In this document: positions 41,450 to 49,101 of the stretch, piece by piece
Position numbering within the stretch: position 1 is the stretch's first letter
How the letters are laid out: each line of letters begins with the position of its first letter
Assembly: GCA_946621635.1 (NCBI GenBank)
Contig: CAMOOR010000003.1
Location: 1 to 64,000 of the forward strand
DNA: 64,000 nucleotides
Direction: 5' to 3'
From: Colimorpha sp002372855
GTDB lineage: Bacteria; Bacteroidota; Bacteroidia; Bacteroidales; P3
Program-made: the position numbers and the translations under genes
Notes under the pieces: model-generated
What the model was told of the DNA's origin: nothing
Databases searched by the model: none
The model's input: the letters and a program-made list of their open reading frames with translations, nothing else

Positions 41450-42838
41450 ATGAGCCTTATCAAATCGATTTCCGGCATCCGCGGCACCATCGGCGGCTGC
41501 CCCGGCGAGGGCCTGAGCCCCATCGACGTGGTGAAGTTCACCACGGCTTTCGCCACTTTCCTGAAACAGCAGAACCCCGGCAAGCGCCTGCGCCTGGCCG
41601 TGGGGCGCGACGCGCGCCTGAGCGGCGCCATGGTGGACCGCCTGGTGGTGGGCACCCTGCAGGGCTGCGGCGTCGACGTGCTGGAGACGGGCCTCAGCAC
41701 CACGCCGACGACGGAGATGACCGTCATAGACGGACACTGCGACGGCGGCATCATCATCACCGCCAGCCACAACCCCAAACACTGGAACGCCCTGAAGCTG
41801 CTCAACGCCCGCGGCGAATTCATCAGCGACAAGGAGGGCAAGGAGGTGCTGCGCCTGGCCGAGAGCCCGGACCTGCAGTACGCCGAGGTGGACGACCTGG
41901 GGCAGGTCGTTGTGGAGGAAGACTGGATCGACCGCCACATCGAGCGCGTGCTGGGCCTGAAGTTGGTGGACGTGGAAGCCATCAAGAAGGCCAACTTCAA
42001 GGTGGCCGTGGACGCCGTCAACTCGACCGGCGGCCTGGCCATCCCGCGCCTGCTGCGCCGTCTGGGCGTGGAGCAGGTGGTGGAGCTGAACTGCGAGCCC
42101 ACGGGCCATTTCGCCCACAACCCAGAGCCTATTCCGCAGAACCTGACGCAGATAAGCGACTGCGTGCGCCAGAACGGCTGCGACCTCGGCATCGTGGTGG
42201 ACCCCGATGTGGACCGCCTGGCCCTGGTGTGCGAGACGGGCGAGATGTTCGGCGAGGAGTACACGCTGGTCTCCGTGGCCGACTACGTGCTCAGCCATAC
42301 GCCGGGCAACACGGTGAGCAACCTCTCGTCGAGCCGCGCGCTGCGCGACGTGACGCGCCGCTACGCGGGCTGCGAATACAACGCCGCCGCCGTGGGCGAG
42401 GTGAACGTGACGACGCTGATGCGCGAGACCCATGCCGTTATCGGCGGCGAGGGCAACGGCGGCGTCATCTACCCCGAGCTGCACTACGGCCGCGACGCCC
42501 TGGTGGGAGTGGCCCTCTTCCTCACGCTGCTGGCCAAGAAGGGCATGAAGGTGAGCGAGTTGCGCAAGACCTACCCCGAATACATCATCAGCAAGAACCG
42601 CAAGGACTTGACGCCCGACATGGACGTCGACGCCCTGCTGGCGAAGGTCGCCAAGCTCTACAACGGCATGGCCAGTGTGGAGAAGGTGACCACCATCGAC
42701 GGCGTGAAGATCGACTTCGCCGACGGCTGGGTGCACCTTCGCAAGAGCAACACCGAGCCCATCATCCGCATCTACAGCGAAGCCGCCACCGAGGCCCGCG
42801 CCAACGAGCTGGCGCAGCAGGTGATGCAGCAGATTTAG
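41450..42838 (+). CDS. glmM: Phosphoglucosamine mutase / phosphohexomutase (GlmM-like)
   Basis: Interconverts glucosamine-6-phosphate and glucosamine-1-phosphate for UDP-GlcNAc synthesis; 462 residues in four domains. Seen: IKSISGIRGTIGG at the N-terminus, the phosphoserine loop IIITASHNPKHWNALK, the metal loop DPDVDRLALV, the sugar-binding GGEGNGGVIYPELHYGRDAL and the phosphate-binding end VHLRKSNTEPIIRIYSEA. Bacteroidota carry close paralogs acting on other sugars, so the exact substrate is inferred. The start MSLIKSISGIRG at 41450 was chosen over 41246. A hairpin terminator and a truncated GGAGARY word follow the stop. Confidence 0.9.
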   Translation: MSLIKSISGIRGTIGGCPGEGLSPIDVVKFTTAFATFLKQQNPGKRLRLAVGRDARLSGAMVDRLVVGTLQGCGVDVLETGLSTTPTTEMTVIDGHCDGGIIITASHNPKHWNALKLLNARGEFISDKEGKEVLRLAESPDLQYAEVDDLGQVVVEEDWIDRHIERVLGLKLVDVEAIKKANFKVAVDAVNSTGGLAIPRLLRRLGVEQVVELNCEPTGHFAHNPEPIPQNLTQISDCVRQNGCDLGIVVDPDVDRLALVCETGEMFGEEYTLVSVADYVLSHTPGNTVSNLSSSRALRDVTRRYAGCEYNAAAVGEVNVTTLMRETHAVIGGEGNGGVIYPELHYGRDALVGVALFLTLLAKKGMKVSELRKTYPEYIISKNRKDLTPDMDVDALLAKVAKLYNGMASVEKVTTIDGVKIDFADGWVHLRKSNTEPIIRIYSEAATEARANELAQQVMQQI

Positions 42839-42903
42839 TGGAGAGCGGAGAACATAGCAACCAAACGTATCAATATGACGATGCCGTAGGCATCGAACAA
42901 GGT

Positions 42904-42927
42904 AGCCAGCCGTTTCAACGGCTGGCT
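42904..42927 (+). terminator. Likely glmM terminator (REP hairpin)
   Basis: AGCCAGCCG-tttcaa-CGGCTGGCT followed by TTCTTTATA, 66 bp after glmM. It doubles as part of the palindrome cluster. Confidence 0.5.
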
Positions 42928-42946
42928 TTCTTTATACATAAAAAAA

Positions 42947-42998
42947 GCGTGCCGTCAGGTACGCAACATGTTATTTTGTTGCGTACCTGACGGCACGC
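42947..42998. repeat. Perfect 21-bp inverted repeat
   Basis: Arms GCGTGCCGTCAGGTACGCAAC and the complement, separated by a 10-nt AT-rich loop. It is the longest perfect GC-rich hairpin in the window, sits at the centre of the palindrome cluster beside the RAYT gene and could be its target structure. Confidence 0.85.
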
Positions 42999-43085
42999 GG
43001 ATTATACTTGGGTCTATCCGATACCAGCCAATGAATTGGCTGGCTACTTTATGTGATGCCTAATGGCATCCTTCGATTGCGGGTA

Positions 43086-43565
43086 CTACGACACCCCTTC
43101 TGCGGGCGAGACAAGACCGTACATCATATACTGCGGATCATATTCTATACCTGCTTTTCTGAACATTCGTTCCACCTCCTCGGCAAATGGGATGTGTCTG
43201 TGGTGTTCTCGCTGGTTGGCAATATACTGCTTCACTACAGGCAATAACGAACCATTGTAGGAAAAGGCACCGTACCCACTCTGCCATGCGAAAGCACCGT
43301 GGCAGTGATTCTGGTTGATCCAGTGCGAAGATGCCCCCTTGAGTTCCTTGACCAGAGCAGCAACACTATCGGAGGGATGCATACCTACAAGCATATGCAC
43401 ATGGTCTGCAATGCCACCTATGGCCAGAGCCTTGTCTTTACGGTTGTTGCATATACCCGCAAGGTAGGCATACATATCCTCTGCCCAACATTCGGAGATC
43501 ATTGCTTCGCGGTGAGCCACGGCGAAGACAATGTGCATGTATATTTGTGTGTAGGTATTTGCCAT
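43086..43565 (-). CDS. REP-associated tyrosine transposase (RAYT, Y1/IS200-like)
   Basis: A 159-residue HUH single-strand DNA transposase. MANTYTQIYMHIVFAVAHRE opens it as in the TnpA_REP/IS200 family. The HUH motif is HVH at about 55-57 (IADHVHMLVGMHP) and the catalytic Tyr is near 114 (VVKQYIANQREHH). It is complete and probably active. The start at 43565 lies two bases after the pspC stop. The stop is 15 bp from the nearest REP-like palindrome (43055-43070), so enzyme and likely DNA substrate are adjacent. Confidence 0.9.
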   Translation of the reverse strand: MANTYTQIYMHIVFAVAHREAMISECWAEDMYAYLAGICNNRKDKALAIGGIADHVHMLVGMHPSDSVAALVKELKGASSHWINQNHCHGAFAWQSGYGAFSYNGSLLPVVKQYIANQREHHRHIPFAEEVERMFRKAGIEYDPQYMMYGLVSPAEGVS

Positions 43566-43567
43566 AT

Positions 43568-43777
43568 TCACGGTTCTATCCGGTTGTCCTCCGGGGCGGC
43601 GATCCAGACGATGAGGTAGGCCCAGAAGCCGATGAAACCGAAGAAGATGGATATCAGGAAGAGTATGCGGACCACGGTGGGGTCGATGTTGAGGTATTTG
43701 GCGATGCCGCCGCAAACACCGGCGATGCGGCGATCGGCGGTGCTGCGGGTGAGGCGGCGGTAGCTGTTGTTTTCCAT
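43568..43777 (-). CDS. PspC domain-containing small membrane protein
   Basis: A 69-residue PspC-type protein: MENNSYRRLTRSTADRRIAG, VCGGIAKYLNIDPTVVRILF, then one hydrophobic segment (LISIFFGFIGFWAYLIVWIA). PspC domains sense or signal membrane stress in some bacteria. The ATG at 43777 is the natural start; the open frame further upstream is antisense to the M3 gene region. It lies 35 bp after the M3 peptidase gene and two bases before the RAYT gene. Confidence 0.88.
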   Translation of the reverse strand: MENNSYRRLTRSTADRRIAGVCGGIAKYLNIDPTVVRILFLISIFFGFIGFWAYLIVWIAAPEDNRIEP

Positions 43778-43812
43778 TGGTCTTGTTTTTTTTAACGACA
43801 ACCGAGGTTTGG

Positions 43813-45837
43813 CTATTGGATAAAACCCTTGCGCTTGAGCAGGGCGTTGGCACTGGGGTCTTTGCCGCGGAAGGCGCGGTAGAGGTCCATGGGTTCGACG
43901 GTGTTGCCGCTCTCGAGGAGGTGGCGGAAGCGCTTGGCGAGTTCGGGGTTGAAAAGGTCGCCGCTCTCGGCGAAGGCCTCGAAGGCGTCGGCGTCGAGGA
44001 TGGCCGTCCAGGTGTAGCTGTAGTAGCCGGCGTCGTAGCCGGTGGTGAAGATGTGCTGGAAGTAGGGGCTGCGGTAGCGGCTGATGATTTCGGGGATGAG
44101 GCCGATGTTCTTCATGTGCTCCTCTTCGAAGGCTATGGGGTCGATGTGCTGTTTCTGCTTGATGGAGTAGTAGTCCATGTCGAGGAGGCTGGCGGCGAGG
44201 AGCTCGGTGGTGATGAAGCCCTGGCCGTAGGTCTGGGCGGCGGCGATTTTCTGGATGAGGGCGTCGGGGATGGCCTCGCCGGTCTGGTAGTGGCGGGCGT
44301 ACATCTTCATCACCTGGGGGTGGCGGCACCAGTTCTCCATGACCTGGGAGGGCAGCTCGACGAAGTCGCGCGGCACGTTGGTACCGGCCAGGGAGGGATA
44401 GGTGCAGTTGGAGAGGAGGCCGTGGAGGGCGTGGCCGAACTCGTGGAAGAGGGTCTCGCTCTCGTCGAAGTTGAGCAGCGCGGGGCGGTCGGCGGTGGGC
44501 TTGGTGAAGTTGCAGACCACCTGGATGATGGGCATGACGTTGCGGCCGTCGAGGGTGCGGTGCTGTCCGCGGAACTCGGTCATCCAGGCGCCGCTGCGCT
44601 TGGAGGCGCGGGGGTGGAAGTCCATGTAGAGGATGCCGACGGTGCTGTCGCCCTGGCGCACCTCGAAGCAGCGGGCTTCCTTGTCATAGGTGGGCAGGTC
44701 GGTGCGCTCGGTGAAGGTCAGGCCATAGAGGCGGTTGGCCACCATGAAAGCGCCTTCGCGGACGCTGTCGAGGGCGAAATAGGGGCGCACCTCGGCGTCG
44801 TCGATGGCGTACTTCTCGGCACGATACTTCTCGGAGTAGTAGCGCCAGTCCCAAGGCTGGAGTTTGGCGCCGGGCTCGTCCTGCGAGAGCATCTTCTGGT
44901 AGAGGTCGCGCTCCTGTTTGGCAGTGTTGAGGGCGGGCGTCCAGATGTCCATCAGGCAGCGGTAGACGTTGGCCGGGGTCTTGGCGAGGCAGTCGTCGAG
45001 GACGTAGTCGGCATGGGTGGGGAAGCCGAGGATGTTGGCGCGTTCGAGGCGGAGGTTGACGAGGGTGTCAATGATTTTGGTGTTGTCGAACTTGCCGCCC
45101 TGGCAGCGGTCGGCATAGGCGTGCCACACCTCCTCGCGGAGGGCGCGGTCGGGGCAGGACTGCATGAAGGGTTCCCAGGTGGGAACGTCGAGGGTGACGG
45201 TGTCGCCGTTGGGGAGGACCTTCTTGTAGTCGTTGGTGGCCTTGAGCACATTCTGCGCGAAGCGGAGGGTGAGGGAGGCTATCTGCTCGTTGAGTTCGCG
45301 GAAGCGGGGCTGCTGGGCCTCGGGCACATTGGCGCCGGCGCGGACGAAGCCGTTGTAGGTCTCGGTGAGGAGGCGAAGCTGTTCGGGGTTGAGGCCGAGA
45401 GTCTCGCGCTGGTCGTAGACGGTCTTGATGCGGGCGAAGAGTTTCTGGTTGAGGGCGATGTCGTCGTCGTGGGCCGAGAGGAGCGGGGTCACGGCCTCGG
45501 CGATGGAGTCCATCTCGGGGCTGTTCTCGCACTCGCTGAGGTTGAAGAAGACGCCGCTGACGTCCTTGAGGAGCTGTCCGCTGTACTCGTAGGCGAGGAT
45601 GGTGTTTTCAAAGGTCGGGGCTTCAGAGTTGCCGGTGATGGCGTCGATTTCGGCCTTCTGGCGGGCCATACCCTCTTGGAAGGCAGGCATGTAGTGTTCG
45701 GTCTTGATGCGGGAAAAGTCGGGAATTTCGTAGGGTGTGTTCCACGCGGAGAAGAAGGGATTTTCCATGTTGTTCTGATTTTTGCATCCGGCGACCAGCA
45801 TTGTGGCCGCGGCAGCGATAAGTAATGTGCGTTTCAT
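43813..45837 (-). CDS. dcp: M3-family peptidyl-dipeptidase (Dcp-like) lipoprotein
   Basis: A 674-residue zinc oligopeptidase removing dipeptides from C-termini. The M3 motif FHEFGHALHGLL lies near residue 458, with the downstream Glu in RDFVELPSQVMENW. N-terminus MKRTLLIAAAATMLVAGC is a lipoprotein signal, then KNQNNMENPFFSAWNTPYEI. A lipoprotein M3 peptidase would degrade peptides in the periplasm or at the outer membrane. It follows the thioredoxin-like gene by 11 bp and probably belongs to the long minus-strand run from uvrA. Confidence 0.93.
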   Translation of the reverse strand: MKRTLLIAAAATMLVAGCKNQNNMENPFFSAWNTPYEIPDFSRIKTEHYMPAFQEGMARQKAEIDAITGNSEAPTFENTILAYEYSGQLLKDVSGVFFNLSECENSPEMDSIAEAVTPLLSAHDDDIALNQKLFARIKTVYDQRETLGLNPEQLRLLTETYNGFVRAGANVPEAQQPRFRELNEQIASLTLRFAQNVLKATNDYKKVLPNGDTVTLDVPTWEPFMQSCPDRALREEVWHAYADRCQGGKFDNTKIIDTLVNLRLERANILGFPTHADYVLDDCLAKTPANVYRCLMDIWTPALNTAKQERDLYQKMLSQDEPGAKLQPWDWRYYSEKYRAEKYAIDDAEVRPYFALDSVREGAFMVANRLYGLTFTERTDLPTYDKEARCFEVRQGDSTVGILYMDFHPRASKRSGAWMTEFRGQHRTLDGRNVMPIIQVVCNFTKPTADRPALLNFDESETLFHEFGHALHGLLSNCTYPSLAGTNVPRDFVELPSQVMENWCRHPQVMKMYARHYQTGEAIPDALIQKIAAAQTYGQGFITTELLAASLLDMDYYSIKQKQHIDPIAFEEEHMKNIGLIPEIISRYRSPYFQHIFTTGYDAGYYSYTWTAILDADAFEAFAESGDLFNPELAKRFRHLLESGNTVEPMDLYRAFRGKDPSANALLKRKGFIQ

Positions 45838-45848
45838 ATTAATATATT

Positions 45849-47264
45849 TTATTCATTATTCTTTATGATGGCTTGTAGGACCGCCTCGAGGATTTCGGCG
45901 CTGAGCTTCTTGGCGACGAACTTGTGGTCGCGGTTGTCGATGAGGTAGATTTGGGGTGTGGTGGTGATGTCGTAGACCTCGCGCCAGTCGACATTGGCTT
46001 CGCCGCCGCTGAGGTCGATCCAATAGGGGTGCGACATGTGGTGTTCGGCGAGGAAGGACTTCCACTTGACGATGGTTTGGTCGTCGGGCTCGGTGAGGAT
46101 GGCGAAGGCGCTGAGGCCGATGGAGTCGACGTAGCGCTCGAAGACCTTGTACACCGCAGGGATAATGTCGCGGCAGTGGCCGCAGGTGGGGCTCCAGAAG
46201 AGGAGCAACGTGTAGCGGCCCGGCATGTGGTGGAGCGAAGCGGCACGGTGGTTGGTGTCGAAGAGGACAAGCTCGGGGGCCACCTTGCCCACCAGAAGGC
46301 GGTCCCACTTGGTGGCGCGCTCGATCTGTTCGTCGATGACCGAGGGTTCGAGGCCGGTGACCTCGCCGGTGGCGAAATAGCGCTGCACGAGGTGGACATA
46401 GACCTCGTCGTAGACCATCACCTTGCTCTGGAGGAAATGGTTGGTCATGTTGAGGATGAGCCAGCGGTAGACGTTGGGGGCGGGTTTGGAGCGGTCGATC
46501 ATGCTGTCGAGCAGCGGGCAGATCATGTCCGGCGGCATGCGGTTCATGCGCTTGTCGACATACTCCATCACGCGGTCGTAGAAGACCTCCTTGGGGGTGC
46601 GGAGGATGAAGGGGTCGTCGAGAGGCATGTTGTCGAAATAATGATCCATCAGCCACTCGTAGCGCTCGCGGTCGGACAGGGGCTCGCCATTGGTGCCGAA
46701 GCGTGGGACGTCGACATCCTTGGTTGCCATCATCATACGCGAGAGCATGCATTCGGGGTAGCGGTTGATGAATTCGAGACGGACACTGTCGAGCCGCAGC
46801 CGTTGGGCCGGGACATAGACATCGTGGAACTCGGCGGAGTCCATGGTCTTGCTGGCGGAGACCATGTCCTGGAAGAGCGATTCGTTGGCACGGTTGAAAT
46901 TGAAGAACACCTCGTTCTCGCGGGAACCCTTGGAGGACATGCCGAGTTTCCAGTTTTCGTTGTCGGTGCGGAGGGTGAAATTCTGCTTTTCATGATAGAC
47001 GACGAACTCCACGAAGCGGTCGGTGTTGTTGGTGACATAGTAGAGGCCGGGCTCGAGTTCCTCGTCTCCCTCGAAGACGAACTTGCCTTTGCCGTTGTTG
47101 TAGGCTGTGTCGGAGAAGAACTTGTACTGGGCAAGGTAGAAACCCATGTAGAGCACGGAGTCTTTGTTGCCCTCGGCCACGAAGGTGATTTTGTAGCCAG
47201 GTTTGGCGGCCACGGAGAGCAGTGGCAGAAGCGCCAGGAGAATGGTGAATGCGTATTTTTTCAT
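45849..47264 (-). CDS. Periplasmic thioredoxin-like protein (DUF5106/TlpA-type)
   Basis: A 471-residue exported protein (MKKYAFTILLALLPLLSVAA). The N-terminal part to about 110 resembles DUF4369-type beta domains, the middle (about 120-310) resembles DUF5106, and the C-terminal 150 residues are a TlpA/thioredoxin domain with LLFWSPTCGHCRDIIPAV (redox pair CGHC) and the cis-Pro segment ITTTPQIYLIDN. It would reduce or isomerise disulfides in exported proteins. It lies 22 bp after mnmE and 11 bp before the M3 gene. Confidence 0.87.
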   Translation of the reverse strand: MKKYAFTILLALLPLLSVAAKPGYKITFVAEGNKDSVLYMGFYLAQYKFFSDTAYNNGKGKFVFEGDEELEPGLYYVTNNTDRFVEFVVYHEKQNFTLRTDNENWKLGMSSKGSRENEVFFNFNRANESLFQDMVSASKTMDSAEFHDVYVPAQRLRLDSVRLEFINRYPECMLSRMMMATKDVDVPRFGTNGEPLSDRERYEWLMDHYFDNMPLDDPFILRTPKEVFYDRVMEYVDKRMNRMPPDMICPLLDSMIDRSKPAPNVYRWLILNMTNHFLQSKVMVYDEVYVHLVQRYFATGEVTGLEPSVIDEQIERATKWDRLLVGKVAPELVLFDTNHRAASLHHMPGRYTLLLFWSPTCGHCRDIIPAVYKVFERYVDSIGLSAFAILTEPDDQTIVKWKSFLAEHHMSHPYWIDLSGGEANVDWREVYDITTTPQIYLIDNRDHKFVAKKLSAEILEAVLQAIIKNNE

Positions 47265-47286
47265 ATCTTTCTTTGTTTGTATTCAA

Positions 47287-48603
47287 TTATTTACCGATGC
47301 AGAAACGGGAGAAAATGTTCGTTAACAATTCGTCGGAAGAGACCTCGCCGGTGATGGTGCCCAGGTGGTAGAGCGCGTCGCGAAGGTCGACCGCGACAAG
47401 GTCGGAGGGTATTGCTTCGTCGAGGGCACGGGAGGCTGCGGCGAGGGCTTTCGCCACATGGAGCAGGGCCCCATAGTGGCGCTCGTTGGAAAGAAGCGGG
47501 GCGTCGCCAGAGAGTCGGGGCTGATACCGCTCGACAAGCATGGCCTCCAACTGGGCAATTCCCTCCTTCGTCTTGGCGGAGAGATTTACCGTCGGCGATG
47601 GCACAGAGGCGGCGACAGACAGGTCGGACTTGTTGTTTACATAAATCACCTGCTTGCTCTCGAGGTCGACATCGGGCGCCTGCCAAGGGGTAGTGGCGTC
47701 GTGGACGTAGAGCACCACCTCGGCGTCGGCCACGGCCTTGCGGCTGCGCTCGACCCCCATAGCCTCTATGGCGTCGCTGCTGCTGCGGAGGCCGGCGGTG
47801 TCGATGAAACGGAAGGTGATGCCGTCGAGGGTCAACGTTTCCTCAATAGTGTCGCGCGTGGTGCCGGGGATGTCGCTTACCAGGGCGCGGTCGTCGTCGA
47901 GAAGGGCATTGAGAAGAGAGGACTTGCCCGCATTGGGGCGGCCAACGATGGCTACAGGGATGCCCCGTTTGAGGGTATTGCCGAGAGAGAAGGAGGCCAT
48001 GAGCCGTTCCACCTCGGCGGCCAGTTCACAGAGTGTCTGGCGCAATTGGGAACGGTCGGCAAACTCGACATCCTCCTGGCTGAAGTCCAGCTCCAGCTCG
48101 AGCAGCGCGGTGAGGTCGAGCAACCGCTTGCGCAAGTCGTTCAGCTTGCGGGCATAGCCTCCGCGCAGCTGGCTGACGGCCAGGCGGTGCTGCACAGGGG
48201 TAACGGCATCGATGAGGTCGGCCACGGCTTCGGCTTGCGAAAGGTTGAGCTTGCCGCCGAGGAAAGCCCGCATGGTGAACTCGCCGGGTTCGGCCAAACG
48301 TGCGCCGTCGTCGAGCAGGGCCTGCACGATGGCCTGCTGTACATAGAGCGATCCATGGCAGGAGATTTCGACCATTTCCTCGCCGGTGTAGCTGTGAGGC
48401 GCAGGGAACCATACCGCCAGCACCTCATCGATCAGGCTGCCACCGTCGGAGAAACGTGCAAAGTGGGAATGGCGTGGCTCCAGCGCATCGACCGAGAGAT
48501 GGCGCAAGGCCATCTCCCTGGCTTGCGGTCCGCTGAGACGTACCACCGCCACACCTCCCACCCCACGAGGGGTGGAAACCGCCACTATGGTATCACTTCC
48601 CAT
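47287..48603 (-). CDS. mnmE: tRNA modification GTPase MnmE (TrmE)
   Basis: With MnmG it forms the 5-carboxymethylaminomethyl group on U34 of certain tRNAs; 438 residues. The N-terminal formyl-THF-binding domain starts SDTIVAVSTPRGVGGVAVVR. The G domain (about 215-370) has GRPNAGKSSLLNALL, DIPGTTRDTIEE, DTAGLR and NKSD. The C-terminal Cys lies in the conserved FCIGK end. It overlaps the upstream membrane-protein gene by 11 bp. Confidence 0.97.
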   Translation of the reverse strand: MGSDTIVAVSTPRGVGGVAVVRLSGPQAREMALRHLSVDALEPRHSHFARFSDGGSLIDEVLAVWFPAPHSYTGEEMVEISCHGSLYVQQAIVQALLDDGARLAEPGEFTMRAFLGGKLNLSQAEAVADLIDAVTPVQHRLAVSQLRGGYARKLNDLRKRLLDLTALLELELDFSQEDVEFADRSQLRQTLCELAAEVERLMASFSLGNTLKRGIPVAIVGRPNAGKSSLLNALLDDDRALVSDIPGTTRDTIEETLTLDGITFRFIDTAGLRSSSDAIEAMGVERSRKAVADAEVVLYVHDATTPWQAPDVDLESKQVIYVNNKSDLSVAASVPSPTVNLSAKTKEGIAQLEAMLVERYQPRLSGDAPLLSNERHYGALLHVAKALAAASRALDEAIPSDLVAVDLRDALYHLGTITGEVSSDELLTNIFSRFCIGK

Positions 48604-49093
48604 CCTTCTGTTCAGCCATATATTGGTCGCCGTAAAGCGAGGTCATTTCTTCGTCCGTAAGCCCGAGGTCGACTTTCACCTTATAGATATTGGGGTAGGC
48701 AAGGATGAGCATCAGCACGGTCACCATGGCCAGCATCAGAAGCACATTCTGGCTGGAGACCACCGTCATTGCACAGAGGATGACCACCACGGCCAAAATG
48801 GAGAGGTAGAGCGAACGGATGTAATTGGCATACCCCGTCAGCTTGGCTTCGAGGCTTTCTGTCTGGCGCAGGCGGGGGACCTGCTTGCGGATGACCAACA
48901 GTGCCATGCTCAGCGACAGCACGGCAAGAACGCTACCCGCCACCAGCATCCAGCGGTTGACATAGTCGCTCTGCATCGGGAAACGCCAGGGGCTGGCATA
49001 GAGGAACAGCGAGGCCAGAATGACCACAGCCGCCGAGCCCCAAAGACCCAGCTGGGCGCTGTGTTTTATTTTGTCGGTTTCTTTTTTATACAT
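48593..49093 (-). CDS. Hypothetical four-helix membrane protein
   Basis: A 166-residue inner-membrane protein with about four transmembrane segments (LGLWGSAAVVILASLFLYAS; WMLVAGSVLAVLSLSMALLV; YLSILAVVVILCAMTVV; NVLLMLAMVTVLMLILAYP). It has a charged loop (RKQVPRLRQTESLEAKLTGY) and a hydrophilic C-terminus (DLGLTDEEMTSLYGDQYMAE). Wedged between uvrA (8 bp) and mnmE (11-bp overlap). No family recognised. Confidence 0.75.
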   Translation of the reverse strand: MYKKETDKIKHSAQLGLWGSAAVVILASLFLYASPWRFPMQSDYVNRWMLVAGSVLAVLSLSMALLVIRKQVPRLRQTESLEAKLTGYANYIRSLYLSILAVVVILCAMTVVSSQNVLLMLAMVTVLMLILAYPNIYKVKVDLGLTDEEMTSLYGDQYMAEQKDGK

Positions 49094-49101
49094 TGTTTTA
49101 T

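Larger units (their letters stand above)
42881..43070. repeat. BIME-like palindrome cluster beside the RAYT gene
   Basis: Left unit: GATGCC-gta-GGCATC (42881-42895), 8 bp, then AGCCAGCCG-tttcaa-CGGCTGGCT (42904-42927). Right unit: CCAGCCAAT-ga-ATTGGCTGG (43024-43043), then GATGCC-taat-GGCATC (43055-43070). The right unit is the left unit inverted, each with its own loop bases. Between them lies a perfect 21-bp inverted repeat with a 10-nt loop (42947-42967 and 42978-42998). Mirrored REP units next to a RAYT transposase are the hallmark of a BIME. Confidence 0.75.

Noticed and set aside
43777..45825. 682-residue plus-strand open frame opposite the M3 peptidase gene
   Set aside because: Its Gly/Val/Glu/Asp-rich composition is typical of the antisense of a GC-rich gene. 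The minus strand has clear M3 motifs and operon spacing.
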